This document shows, one piece after another, positions 6,975-17,422 of a DNA stretch of 43,893 nucleotides. Within the stretch, counting starts at the first letter, position 1. Every line of letters begins with the position of its first letter. Below the pieces are notes generated by a model that was not told the DNA's origin, did not search any database, and saw only the letters and a program-made list of their open reading frames with translations. The position numbers and the translations under genes are program-made. Location of the stretch: NCBI GenBank assembly GCA_009692465.1, contig SHZD01000022.1, positions 1 to 43,893 on the forward strand, written 5' to 3'. Origin of the DNA: Myxococcales bacterium. GTDB lineage: Bacteria > Myxococcota_A > UBA9042.

Positions 6975-8622
6975 GGGTGCGCAGTTGCCGTGCGCTCAGG
7001 CCCAGCTGATTGAAGCGCAACCGCACGGCGCGCGCCCGCTGCGGATCCCCGAGCAAACGCTCAGCCATGGCGGCAAAATCGCCGTTACATTGGGCAAACA
7101 GCGCCTGCATCACCTGTCGCTCCAAGTCGACGGCCACCTGACTCAGGGTAGGCCCCGCGGCCAAAGTCACGGCGAACTGATTCACCGTGTCGACTGAACT
7201 GCCAGAGTGCGAATCCGCCGGAGCAGCGATCGATTTCTCCAATAGTTCTGCAACTAGACCGCTGTCAATCTGCAAGCGCGTTTGACTGAGTTCGATGCCA
7301 CTGCGCAGCGCCTCCGCTGCTGAAAACAGAGTAAACGCCACAAGATTTTCGGCAAGCATCGCCATTTCACGTAAGTTTCCCGGGAAACTGTGGGCGGCGA
7401 TCGTCCTCCACGCGGCATCGTGCAAACCGAACTCCAAAGTGCCCGCTTCTGGCTTGCTGCGCAGATCGCTGCCGATGATCAACCGCAGGGGCGCCAGTAG
7501 TGGCAAATTCAGCGCCTTGCGTACCTCATTGGCCAAATCGCGGACACCCGCTCGCGTCGCACTAGTTGCCGCAAGCTGCCGCATGAGCAAAGCAAAGTCT
7601 GTGCGCCGCGCCCGCAGTGGCGGCACCACCACGCGGGTCGCTGGCGACAGCCGCATATACAGATCGTGGCGAAAACGGCCGGCGACCACCGCGTCAGCCA
7701 AAGTCACGTTGGCGGCCACCACCAGTTTGACGTCCACGGTCACTTCCTGAACCGCCCCCAGTGGTTGAACCCTGCCCTCCTGCAGCACCCGCAACAGCTG
7801 CTTTTGGACATCGGCGGACGTATTTTGAATTTCGTCTAGAAATAGCGTCCCTCGATGCGCGGCCTCAAACGCGCCCTTCCGATCGACGACTGATCCGGTG
7901 TAACTGCCGCGCAACGCGCCAAACAGCATAGCGGGGACCAGTTCCTGCGGGACAGTTGCCAAATCCAGTGCCATAAACGGCCCCGATCGCCCGCTGTTCT
8001 TGTGGACAAACAAGCGCGCGAGGTGCGACTTGCCCGTACCGGTTTCTCCTTCCAGCACCACCGGCAGACCGCCGCGCGCCAACACCGCCAACCGGTGGCG
8101 CAAGGCGCGCATGGTCGGGTCGCGACCCCAAAAAATTCCATCATCTTCCAACGGTTGGGCCGCCTCAGCCAACGCAGCAAAAATGCGGATGCGCAGCGCG
8201 TCGGTATCGCCAGCGCCCAAGAAGTAGGTCACCGGCGTCGCGCTCACATCGTGAGCAGCCTCAGCCAGTGACAGGTCTTGCAGTTCCGTCAACAAAAGGA
8301 CCGGCAAATCAGGCCACGTCTTGCGAATCTCGCGCAAGATCGCGACCCCCTGAAAGCGCCGAGTCTTGCGCGGCGTCGCGGCCACATCCAACGTCAACAG
8401 CCGATCGTCAGCGACGTCAAAGTGAACGTCCAGCAATACGATATCGACTTCGGCGCGGTGAAACGCCAGCCACGCCAACGCGGCCGGCCCGTCGTGCGCC
8501 CGGCCCTTGCCGTCCACCTGAGCCAAGGTCACGTCGGTCAACGCTTTGAGCAACGCTTCGTAAGTCGCGCCGTCGTCGATCAGCAGGACCCTCGGTCGCC
8601 GGGGCTGACGCTCACTGCCCAT
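6967..8622 (-). CDS. Sigma-54-type enhancer-binding response regulator with atypical receiver
   Basis: 551 aa from ATG 8622, chosen because GGAG lies 6 nt upstream; the frame is open 23 codons further. Receiver: 'RVLLIDDGATYE' acidic pair, 'IVLLDVHFD' acceptor Asp, then an insertion before 'GVAILREIRKTWPDLPVLLLTE'; the conserved Lys is not visible. AAA+ domain: Walker A 'GETGTGKS', Walker B 'GTLFLDEI', sensor/Arg-finger region 'VPPLRARRTD'. The sigma-54 contact loop normally GAFTGA reads 'GSYTGS'. The C-terminus ('LERQVMQALFAQCNGDFAAMAERL') resembles a Fis-type helix-turn-helix. It overlaps the 128-aa gene upstream by 11 bp and the kinase downstream by 8 bp. It is probably the output regulator of the operon; sigma-54 dependence is uncertain because of the loop. 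Confidence 0.82.
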   Translation of the reverse strand: MGSERQPRRPRVLLIDDGATYEALLKALTDVTLAQVDGKGRAHDGPAALAWLAFHRAEVDIVLLDVHFDVADDRLLTLDVAATPRKTRRFQGVAILREIRKTWPDLPVLLLTELQDLSLAEAAHDVSATPVTYFLGAGDTDALRIRIFAALAEAAQPLEDDGIFWGRDPTMRALRHRLAVLARGGLPVVLEGETGTGKSHLARLFVHKNSGRSGPFMALDLATVPQELVPAMLFGALRGSYTGSVVDRKGAFEAAHRGTLFLDEIQNTSADVQKQLLRVLQEGRVQPLGAVQEVTVDVKLVVAANVTLADAVVAGRFRHDLYMRLSPATRVVVPPLRARRTDFALLMRQLAATSATRAGVRDLANEVRKALNLPLLAPLRLIIGSDLRSKPEAGTLEFGLHDAAWRTIAAHSFPGNLREMAMLAENLVAFTLFSAAEALRSGIELSQTRLQIDSGLVAELLEKSIAAPADSHSGSSVDTVNQFAVTLAAGPTLSQVAVDLERQVMQALFAQCNGDFAAMAERLLGDPQRARAVRLRFNQLGLSARQLRTHA

Positions 8623-8998
8623 CGGCCACTCCACTGCGCGCCGCCCGAATCGCCGCGGCAACCGCCTGCATGTCTGCAACCACGGCCGCAATCTGCAATT
8701 CCGCGCCAGATCGATCTGCCCATGCGCAGGCTGTGTCGACCGCAGAGGTTATCGTCACGATCCCAGCATGTTGGCCAATTAAGGTGCCGTCCGAGCTTGC
8801 CGAAGTCGGATAACGATCGCCGCCATGCCTGGCAACGAACTGTCGCCAAATCGAAACCTTATCCAATGACCGCAGCACAGCTAGCTGAATCACCGCGGCG
8901 CTGGAATCGGCCGGCAAGACCGCGACCGGCAAGACCATGTGCTTGCCGACGTCGTGCTGCAGGTCGTCCAATAACTCTGTCAGTTCATCGCGATCCAC
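8612..8998 (-). CDS. Small helical protein with HDxGK motif, possible phosphotransfer partner
   Basis: 128 aa from GTG 8998, preceded by an SD-like CGAGG about 6 nt upstream. It belongs to no family I can name with certainty. The N-terminus 'ELTELLDDLQHDVGKHMVLP' is an amphipathic helix with a His followed by Asp, which looks like a phospho-acceptor (DHp/HPt-type) helix, similar in feel to the kinase's 'VRHEVLKHN'. The C-terminal half alternates hydrophobic strands and an Ala-rich helix ('AELQIAAVVADMQAVAAAIRAA'). It is first in the operon with the activator, kinase and receiver, so a role as a phosphotransfer or kinase-interacting protein is inferred from context only. Confidence 0.5.
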   Translation of the reverse strand: MDRDELTELLDDLQHDVGKHMVLPVAVLPADSSAAVIQLAVLRSLDKVSIWRQFVARHGGDRYPTSASSDGTLIGQHAGIVTITSAVDTACAWADRSGAELQIAAVVADMQAVAAAIRAARSGVADGQ

Positions 8999-9069
8999 TG
9001 AGCCTCGTTTGCCTTTTATGCTGCAACCCGATCAAAAGTGCCGATCGCGCGCAAGTTATGCTACATCGC

Positions 9070-9085
9070 AGCGCATCGCTTGCCA
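9070..9085 (-). promoter_or_regulatory. Weak sigma-54-like site upstream of the signalling operon
   Basis: Read on the minus strand the bases are TGGCAAGCGATGCGCT. They keep the GG-N10-GC core spacing of -24/-12 promoters and the TGGCA block, but the TTGC block is GCGC. The site lies about 75 bp upstream of the GTG start of the first operon gene. It is suggestive only because the operon encodes a sigma-54-type activator. Confidence 0.2.
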
Positions 9086-9109
9086 TCCGGTCGCTGCGAA
9101 ACGCCGCCA

Positions 9110-9853
9110 ATGATTGAATTTCGTAATATTAGCAAATCATTCGGCAGCAAAAACGTGCTCAAGGACGTTTCACTGCTGGTCGACAAGGGCCAGATCCTGT
9201 TTATCGTCGGGCTGTCTGGCGCTGGCAAAAGCGTTCTGGTCAAGCATCTGGTCGGTTTGATTAAACCTGACGGCGGCCAAGTCCTGCTCGATGGCCGTGA
9301 TATTACCCACCTTTCTGAAAAGGAGTTTTACCCAGTGCGCATGCGCTGCGCCATGGTTTTCCAACACTCTACGCTCTTCGATTCCATGTCTTTGGTTGAA
9401 AACGTCATGTTACCATTACGAAAACACAAAGGCATGACCCACAAGCAGGCGGGCGAAGCCGCGATTGGGTTTCTGAAGCGCGTGCAGATGGATCACATGG
9501 CGACGCGTTTCCCCAGTGATATCGGCGACGGGCTGCGCAAACGGGTGGCGATCGCGCGGGCTCTGACCCTCAATCCCGATTTCGTGATTTTTGACGAGCC
9601 GACGACGGGCTTGGATCCGCTGGCGGCGGCCAATGTTGATCGGCTGATTCGGCAATTATCCGACGAGCAAGGAGTGACTTCGATTGTGGTCAGCCATGAC
9701 CTGCGTTCCATCTTTACCGTCGCCGATCGCATCGCCATGATTTATCAAGGTGAGATCAAATTGGACGGCACCCGCGACGACTTTCGCAACACCCGCGATG
9801 GCGTGGTCCATCAATTCATTCGCGGGCTCGCCGAGGGGCCGATGGTTCTGTAA
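9110..9853 (+). CDS. mlaF: Phospholipid ABC transporter ATP-binding protein MlaF
   Basis: 247 aa from ATG 9110 (MIEFRNISKSFG); the frame is open to 9038 but the extra residues do not fit the family. ABC motifs: Walker A 'GLSGAGKS', Q-loop 'VFQHSTLFDSM', signature region 'SDIGDGLRKRVAIARAL' in place of LSGGQ, as commonly seen in MlaF/Ttg2A-type ATPases, Walker B 'FVIFDEPTTGLDP' and H-loop 'VVSHD'. MlaF powers the MlaFEDB inner-membrane complex that moves phospholipids between the two membranes. It is followed by mlaD; mlaE is not adjacent. It is transcribed divergently from the signalling operon, 111 bp away. Confidence 0.87.
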   Translation: MIEFRNISKSFGSKNVLKDVSLLVDKGQILFIVGLSGAGKSVLVKHLVGLIKPDGGQVLLDGRDITHLSEKEFYPVRMRCAMVFQHSTLFDSMSLVENVMLPLRKHKGMTHKQAGEAAIGFLKRVQMDHMATRFPSDIGDGLRKRVAIARALTLNPDFVIFDEPTTGLDPLAAANVDRLIRQLSDEQGVTSIVVSHDLRSIFTVADRIAMIYQGEIKLDGTRDDFRNTRDGVVHQFIRGLAEGPMVL

Positions 9854-9954
9854 CGACTATGGTCATTTAGACGTACCGGCGCCGTCAATCGACGCCAATA
9901 AGAATCTGACCTAAAATGCTTGCCCTTGCGGGTCCAAACTCGCGCGAGAACGGT

Positions 9955-11022
9955 GTGAAGGAAAAATCGATCGAAATCAAAGTCGGGGCGCTAGTCTTGG
10001 TGTGCTCGACACTTTTGGTCGGGTTCATACTCGTGCTTGGCGACGTCCGAGGTTCTGGCGGGTACAAAATCCCGATTGACTTCAACACGGCCAGCGACAT
10101 CAAGCCTGGCGCCCCCGTCAAACTCGCCGGCGTTTCGGCGGGCAAAGTCACTTCGGTCGACTATTGGGGCGGTAAGCTCGACGCCAAAGTGGGTCGGCGG
10201 ATCGTGGTGCGGGTGTGGATCGACGTCGAAGCCGAAATGGGCAAAACAATTCACACCGATGCGCAGTTCTACATCTCGACCCAAGGCATCTTGGGCGAAA
10301 AATACATTGAGATTGACCCGGGCTCGTTTGGGAAGCCAATCGCGCAACCGGGCGTCGCTATGGTCGGGGTGCCGCCGCTGCGAATGGAAATCTTGGGGCA
10401 GCAATTGTCCAAAGTATCCGGAGCACTCACTCGCATACTTGAGCGCAACGAAACCACGATTAGCGACATTTTGGTCCACGCCGATCAGGCGGTGCTCGAC
10501 ACCAAGAAAGCGGTCAACGCCGCCGACAAGCTCATCGTGGATAACCGCGACACCATCAAGCGCGTGCTCGATCGGCTCGACGAGAGCAGCGTCAAGCTCG
10601 ACAAGCTGATCACGGTGGTCGAACACTCGATAGGCGACGGCAAGCAGATCAAGCGCACGCTGGCGAATGTGGAGCGGGTAAGCGCCAAGGCCGACGATGC
10701 CATGGAACCCATCCTGACCGATGCCAAGGCGGTGACCAAAAACGTGCGCAAGCTGTCGGAACGCTTGCGCGATCAGCCCACTGCAGAAGTGCTTCTGGGC
10801 GAAAAGGGCCACGGCAAGGTTTTGGGCGTGTTGGATCGGGTAGATGGCGCCGTGGTCAAAGCGGATAAGGCGGTCGACGACGTGCAGTCAGTGACCGAAA
10901 ACGCGCGCAAAGGCCGTGGAACTGTGGGCGGGCTGTTGATGGACAATGAGTTGTTCATGGACCTCAAGTTGCTGCTCAAAGACCTCAAGCGCCACCCTTG
11001 GAAGTTTATCTGGCGGGAATAG
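9955..11022 (+). CDS. mlaD: MCE-family (MlaD-like) periplasmic phospholipid-binding protein
   Basis: 355 aa from GTG 9955 (VKEKSIEIKVG), the usual start for this family; an ATG at 9916 is in frame but adds a non-family leader. One N-terminal membrane anchor (GALVLVCSTLLVGFILVLG) is followed by the MCE domain at about residues 35-115 ('DIKPGAPVKLAGVSAGKVTSV', 'ISTQGILGEKYIEI'). The rest is a long helical/coiled-coil tail ending in 'LLMDNELFMDLKLLLKDLKRHPW', typical of MlaD homologues outside the enterobacteria, which are longer than the 183-aa E. coli protein. It would form the hexameric periplasmic ring that receives lipid from the MlaE-MlaF core. Confidence 0.83.
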   Translation: MKEKSIEIKVGALVLVCSTLLVGFILVLGDVRGSGGYKIPIDFNTASDIKPGAPVKLAGVSAGKVTSVDYWGGKLDAKVGRRIVVRVWIDVEAEMGKTIHTDAQFYISTQGILGEKYIEIDPGSFGKPIAQPGVAMVGVPPLRMEILGQQLSKVSGALTRILERNETTISDILVHADQAVLDTKKAVNAADKLIVDNRDTIKRVLDRLDESSVKLDKLITVVEHSIGDGKQIKRTLANVERVSAKADDAMEPILTDAKAVTKNVRKLSERLRDQPTAEVLLGEKGHGKVLGVLDRVDGAVVKADKAVDDVQSVTENARKGRGTVGGLLMDNELFMDLKLLLKDLKRHPWKFIWRE

Positions 11023-11074
11023 TCGCGCTGGCGGTTGACCACCACGGTTCATCTTGTTCGGCGCAAATTGCTTG

Positions 11075-11103
11075 TTGACACGATTTCGCTACGGGCGTAA
11101 ACT
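11075..11103 (+). promoter_or_regulatory. Sigma-70-type promoter of the ribosomal (str) operon
   Basis: TTGACA at 11075-11080 is followed after exactly 17 bp by TAAACT at 11098-11103, a near-consensus housekeeping promoter. It lies 53 bp after the mlaD stop and about 540 bp before rpsL. The expected start of transcription is near 11110, giving a very long leader. This is the best promoter seen in the window. Confidence 0.7.
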
Positions 11104-11643
11104 TTCGCCCCCACGCCGCAACCCAACCGGTTGCGTGCGTTCGCTGGCCGCCAACACGGCCAGTTCACTCATCGGGAAAGGAGCCTTCGCAGCGCCCAAA
11201 TCGAGCCGGAACACCCGACTCAACGTGATCACCGCCGGCGATATCGCTGGCAGATCATGAAGCGCTGCAAGTGGCCGTGGCCTATATGGACCCGGCCCTC
11301 CGCGAAGGAACGATGGGCGCCAAAAACGGACGTTTAACCCGCTACACGCGGAGGGACGCCGTTTCATTTGGTGGCCAGACTCTTCTTGGTGATTCGGGCG
11401 AAGCGGCACACTGATGCGGAAAGCCTCCGCGCAATGTCGCAAACGCCGCACCGGTCAACGCCCCGCGATAGCATTATCGCGACGTTGGCTCGGGCTGTAG
11501 CTTTGTCTTGCCCAAGCCTGCCCCTTTCGGGCAGTTAGTCGGTCAGTCAAAGATGCAACCCGCTGAAACTGGGTGACTTTTTTGAAGTGCGCCGGTGCTA
11601 GAGCCCGCGTGCACACCAGTTTGAATCCAGGAGCCTGCCGCAG
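11104..11643 (+). other. Long untranslated leader of rpsL operon
   Basis: About 540 nt with no recognised gene. It contains a near-palindrome at about 11234-11251 (GCCGGCGATATCGCTGGC), a 7-bp hairpin at 11464-11481 (CGCGATA, loop GCAT) and, just before rpsL, an AGGAG. One frame (11229-11414) stays open for 61 codons without a good start or ribosome site. I could not match the leader to a known ribosomal-protein leader RNA. Confidence 0.4.
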
Positions 11644-12045
11644 ATGCCCACCATCAACCAACTCGTTCGCGAACGCCGTGCCGATAAGCACCGCAAGACC
11701 AAATCGCCGGCCCTCGACTCCTGTCCGCAGCGCCGTGGCGTGTGCACTCGCGTCTACACGACTACGCCCAAGAAACCGAACTCGGCTCTGCGCAAGGTCG
11801 CCCGTGTTCGCTTGTCCAACGGCATGGAAGTGACCTCGTACATTCCTGGCGTCGGTCACAATCTGCAAGAGCACTCCATTGTGTTGATTCGCGGCGGCCG
11901 GGTTAAAGACCTGCCAGGCGTTCGGTATCACATTGTCCGCGGTTCGCTGGACACTACCGGCGTGGCTGGTCGCTTCAAGAGCCGTAGCAAGTACGGCGCC
12001 AAGCGGCCCAAAGAAGGCGCCGCCACCAAGACGACCAAGAAGTAG
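11644..12045 (+). CDS. rpsL: 30S ribosomal protein S12
   Basis: 133 aa; E. coli S12 is 124 aa, and the extra residues are at the C-terminal basic tail (AATKTTKK). The decoding-centre segments '[13 protein letters not shown]' and '[13 protein letters not shown]' are intact; Lys43 and Lys88, positions where streptomycin resistance changes occur, are wild-type. Asp89, often beta-methylthiolated, is present. An AGGAG lies 11 nt before the ATG. It is the first gene of the str operon here, since rpoBC are not upstream. Confidence 0.97.
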   Translation: MPTINQLVRERRADKHRKTKSPALDSCPQRRGVCTRVYTTTPKKPNSALRKVARVRLSNGMEVTSYIPGVGHNLQEHSIVLIRGGRVKDLPGVRYHIVRGSLDTTGVAGRFKSRSKYGAKRPKEGAATKTTKK

Positions 12046-12087
12046 CCTGCCGAATCACGAACTCGAAGTAGCCTGCCGAATCACGAA
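12039..12087 (+). repeat. Direct repeat, 23 bp twice, spanning the rpsL stop
   Basis: GAAGTAGCCTGCCGAATCAC plus GAA occurs at 12039-12061 and again at 12065-12087 (period 26 bp). The first copy includes the TAG stop of rpsL, so the second copy brings an extra stop-containing duplicate into the spacer before rpsG. Confidence 0.85.
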
Positions 12088-12154
12088 TTACGGAAGAGTC
12101 CCATTGGCCAAAGATTTCGGGCCCAACCAAAGTGCCTGAGCCTGAGGAGTTGAC

Positions 12155-12625
12155 ATGCCCCGTCGCCGCGAAGTACCGCACCGCCCCGTCCAACGCGATC
12201 CGAAATACGGTGACCAGATGGTCGGTAAGTTTGCCAACTGCCTGATGCTTGACGGCAAGAAGTCGACCGCTGAGGGCGTGCTGTATGCCGCTCTTGAGCG
12301 TGTGGAAAGCCGCGCCAAAGACGAACCGGTCAAACTGTTTAAATTGGCACTGGAAAACGTCCGTCCCGCCGTTGAAGTCAAATCGCGGCGCGTCGGTGGC
12401 TCCAACTATCAGGTACCTGTTGAAATCCGGCCCGAGCGCCGGGGAGCGCTGGCAATGCGCTGGCTGATCGCAGCAGCGCGCGCCCGTGGCGAAAAAGGCA
12501 TGGTCGAAAAACTGGCCAATGAAATCCTTGACGCGGCTCAAGGTCGCGGTTCGGCTGTCAAGAAGCGCGAAGACGTGCACCGCATGGCCGAAGCCAACAA
12601 AGCATTCGCCCACTACCGCTGGTAA
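12155..12625 (+). CDS. rpsG: 30S ribosomal protein S7
   Basis: 156 aa, the normal bacterial length. The N-terminal '[20 protein letters not shown]' region and '[24 protein letters not shown]' beta-hairpin bind the 3' major domain of 16S rRNA; the C-terminus ends in '[12 protein letters not shown]'. S7 starts head assembly and contacts the E-site tRNA. TGAGGAG lies just before the ATG. In E. coli S7 is the str-operon repressor; whether that holds here cannot be told. Confidence 0.97.
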   Translation: MPRRREVPHRPVQRDPKYGDQMVGKFANCLMLDGKKSTAEGVLYAALERVESRAKDEPVKLFKLALENVRPAVEVKSRRVGGSNYQVPVEIRPERRGALAMRWLIAAARARGEKGMVEKLANEILDAAQGRGSAVKKREDVHRMAEANKAFAHYRW

Positions 12626-12748
12626 CCCAAAGACAACAGCTACTTTCTGTTCGGCCCCTTCACTGCGGCCCAACCAAATCGTCTGGCGCACCTCCATCCC
12701 GCGCACCTTCACCGATGCGCGCCGGTTATAGCGCACTGAGAGTTCATC

Positions 12749-14836
<2,088 letters not shown>

Positions 14837-14919
14837 TCCTCAACCACAGGCAAACCCAACCCAGCGGCACCCACTAGCCGCTTTGTCCCCACCCAGCGAG
14901 TATCGCTCGGAGAACTACC

Positions 14920-15228
14920 ATGGCCGGCCAACGCATTCGCATCCGCCTCAAAGCCTACGATTTCAAGCTTCTCGATCAGTCGGTTAGCGAAATCATCAGC
15001 ACAGTTCGCACTACGGGTGCGCATGTTGCTGGGCCCATTCCTTTGCCCACTCGCATCAACAGTTACACGGTGTTGCGGTCTCCGCACGTCGACAAGAAGA
15101 GCCGCGAGCAGTTTGAAGTGCGCACGCATAAACGCCTGATCGACATTCTCGATCCGACTCAGCAGACGCTGGATGCCTTGATGAAGCTTGACCTCGCCGC
15201 TGGCGTGGCTGTCGAGATCAAGACCTGA
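14920..15228 (+). CDS. rpsJ: 30S ribosomal protein S10
   Basis: 102 aa, full length ('[20 protein letters not shown]', '[20 protein letters not shown]', '[14 protein letters not shown]'). S10 sits in the 30S head and, as NusE, also binds NusB and NusG in transcription complexes. It follows fusA by 83 bp, with GGAG 10 nt before the ATG. The next gene is rplD rather than the expected rplC. Confidence 0.97.
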   Translation: MAGQRIRIRLKAYDFKLLDQSVSEIISTVRTTGAHVAGPIPLPTRINSYTVLRSPHVDKKSREQFEVRTHKRLIDILDPTQQTLDALMKLDLAAGVAVEIKT

Positions 15229-15370
15229 ACACGAACGACGAGGTGACCAGCGCAGCGCCCTGACGCAGCGCCGCAATCCAGTCTCGCCTTCGGCCGCAGG
15301 GCCATTGAGTCCCTACTCGCCAGATCACCGCCGCCCGCAGGCCACTAGGCCCCAGAGCCACACAGCTCAG

Positions 15371-15461
15371 CAGCGCCAAACGTCAGCAGCGCCAAACGTC
15401 AGCAAGCGCACACGCCCACAAGCGCACACGCCCACAAGCGCACACGCCCACAAGCGCACAA
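15371..15461 (+). repeat. Two adjacent 16-bp tandem repeats between rpsJ and rplD
   Basis: CAGCGCCAAACGTCAG occurs twice in a row at 15371-15402. It is followed at once by three perfect copies of AGCGCACACGCCCACA (15405-15452) and a partial fourth. Both arrays have period 16 although the units differ. They lie in the 251-bp spacer where rplC would normally be, ending about 20 bp before the rplD start. Confidence 0.9.
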
Positions 15462-15479
15462 CGGAAGAGAGAGGCAGCC

Positions 15480-16100
15480 ATGCCCAAGATGAACATCCTG
15501 AACACCCAAGCCCAAGTGGTCGGCGAGCTCGATCTCGATGACGAAGTGTTTGGCGCCGAAGTCAAGCCGCATTTGCATTGGGAGATGGTGCGCAACCAAC
15601 TTGCCAATCGGCGTCAGGGCACCCACTCGACCAAGACTCGGTCGACGGTTCACGGCACAACACGCAAGACTTACAAGCAAAAAGGCTCGGGCAATGCCCG
15701 CCACGGTTCGCGCAAGGCGCCAATTTTCGTGCACGGCGGTATCGCCCACGGCCCGCACCCGCGCGACTACAGCTACACGATGCCGCGTCAGGCTCGGCGT
15801 GCCGCGCTGTGTTCAGCACTGTCGTTGCGGTTTGCCAATGGTGAATTGATCGTTGTCGATGCGATGGCGATGGCTCTGCCCAAGACCAAGGAAGCGGCGG
15901 CGACGCTGGCGCGATTGGGGGCCAGCAATGCCCTGATTGTGACCCGCAACGAAGAGGGCGCGCTGCACAAATCGATCCGCAATCTGCCGTCGGCCAAGTA
16001 CATCCGCGCCGAAGGCGTCAACGTGTACGACGTACTCAAGTACGACCGACTCGTGTTGACCGTCGATGGCGTCAAGGCATTGGAAGAACGCTTGGCGTAA
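15480..16100 (+). CDS. rplD: 50S ribosomal protein L4
   Basis: 206 aa. The extended loop that lines the exit tunnel is clear: '[20 protein letters not shown]', then '[21 protein letters not shown]'. The C-terminal domain has '[25 protein letters not shown]'. L4 binds 23S domain I and, in enterobacteria, represses its own operon. A strong AGAGAGG precedes the ATG. Confidence 0.96.
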   Translation: MPKMNILNTQAQVVGELDLDDEVFGAEVKPHLHWEMVRNQLANRRQGTHSTKTRSTVHGTTRKTYKQKGSGNARHGSRKAPIFVHGGIAHGPHPRDYSYTMPRQARRAALCSALSLRFANGELIVVDAMAMALPKTKEAAATLARLGASNALIVTRNEEGALHKSIRNLPSAKYIRAEGVNVYDVLKYDRLVLTVDGVKALEERLA

Positions 16101-16163
16101 CGGCCGAAGAACCCAAGGCAACTGCGGTGCTCTGCATCCAGGGCCCAGAATCGCGAGGAAATC

Positions 16164-16454
16164 ATGGCACTGCATTTGACCCAAGTTCTTGAAAAACCAC
16201 TGTCTTCCGAAAAAAACACCATCGTGGCCAGCACAGAAAACGTTTACGCGTTTCAGGTTCACCGCGCGGCTAATAAGCAAATGATTAAGCAGGCTGTTGA
16301 GCAATTGCTCGGCGTCAAAGTGGAAGAAGTGCGGACGATGCAGTTGCTGGGCAAGGCCCGCCGCGTCGGCAAGCACAGTGGCGTTCGGGCACAAACCAAG
16401 AAGGCGTTCGTCAAGGTGGTCGCCGGTCAGACGATTGACTATTTCGTGGCCTAA
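16164..16454 (+). CDS. rplW: 50S ribosomal protein L23
   Basis: 96 aa ('VLEKPLSSEKNTIVASTENVY', 'AVEQLLGVKVEEVRTMQL'). L23 lies at the tunnel exit and docks trigger factor, SRP and the translocon. Length is normal. Gap to rplD is 63 bp and to rplB 79 bp, longer than usual for this operon. Confidence 0.96.
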   Translation: MALHLTQVLEKPLSSEKNTIVASTENVYAFQVHRAANKQMIKQAVEQLLGVKVEEVRTMQLLGKARRVGKHSGVRAQTKKAFVKVVAGQTIDYFVA

Positions 16455-16533
16455 GCTAGCTAACGAACCGCGCTAGGCCGTACAAGCCGGGCGCACCCCG
16501 TATTCGCATTCCGGCACCCAAACGAGGGAACCC

Positions 16534-17367
16534 ATGGGCATCAAGTACTTTCGACCTGTTTCCGCTGGCACGCGGCAGCTCAAGCTGGACGACTTTGCCG
16601 ACATCACGACGAGCAAAGCCTACGAGCCACTGCTGGCACCGCTTGGCGGCCCTAAGGGCATCGGCAACACCGGTCGTATCACCGTGTGGCATCGCGGCGG
16701 CGGTCACAAACGCCATTACCGCATCATCGATTTCAAGCGCGACAAGGTGGCCGTGCCGGCCAAAGTCGCTACTATTGAATTCGATCCGAACCGCTCCGCT
16801 CGCATCGCCTTGCTCAACTATGCCGATGGCGAAAAGCGCTACATCATCGCTCCGGTTGGCCTCAAAGTCGGCGACGCGGTAATTTCGAGCAAAAACGCGG
16901 ATATCCAGCCAGGCAACACCTTGCCACTGGAAGCGATTCCGGTCGGCACAATGGTGCACAACATCGAGCTGCAGCCAGGTAAAGGTGGCCAAGTTTGCCG
17001 CTCTGCCGGCACTTCTGCCCAGTTGATGGCCAAAGAAGGCAAGCACGCCCTGTTGCGGCTTCCCTCCGGTGAACTGCGCAAGGTCACCAAAGATTGCCGG
17101 GCTACCATCGGCCAAACAAGCAATATCGACCACGACAAGATCAATCTTGGCAAAGCCGGTCGCTCGCGCTGGTTGGGCATCCGTCCGAACGTGCGCGGCG
17201 TGGCCATGAACCCGGTCGACCACCCCTTGGGCGGTGGTGAAGGCCGCACTTCGGGTGGCCGCCATCCGACTTCACCGTGGGGCTGGAAGACGAAGGGCCC
17301 CAAGACGCGCAAGAACAAGCGCACCAATCACCTGATTGTGGCCCGTCGGCCCAAAGGCGTTCGCTAA
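16534..17367 (+). CDS. rplB: 50S ribosomal protein L2
   Basis: 277 aa, standard length. 'KPTSAGTR'-type start (here '[18 protein letters not shown]'), the RNA-binding '[16 protein letters not shown]' block, and the C-terminal '[22 protein letters not shown]' with the His that lies near the peptidyl-transferase centre, followed by '[20 protein letters not shown]'. L2 is needed for subunit joining. Confidence 0.97.
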   Translation: MGIKYFRPVSAGTRQLKLDDFADITTSKAYEPLLAPLGGPKGIGNTGRITVWHRGGGHKRHYRIIDFKRDKVAVPAKVATIEFDPNRSARIALLNYADGEKRYIIAPVGLKVGDAVISSKNADIQPGNTLPLEAIPVGTMVHNIELQPGKGGQVCRSAGTSAQLMAKEGKHALLRLPSGELRKVTKDCRATIGQTSNIDHDKINLGKAGRSRWLGIRPNVRGVAMNPVDHPLGGGEGRTSGGRHPTSPWGWKTKGPKTRKNKRTNHLIVARRPKGVR

Positions 17368-17422
17368 CCGGCATCCGTCCGGCTCATACCGACTAGTGCC
17401 ATTAGAGATCTCGAGGTAATCC

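Noticed and set aside
11561..11583. Possible attenuator before rpsL (ACCC...GGGT followed by TTTTTT)
   Set aside because: Only four base pairs can form in the stem, too weak for an intrinsic terminator.
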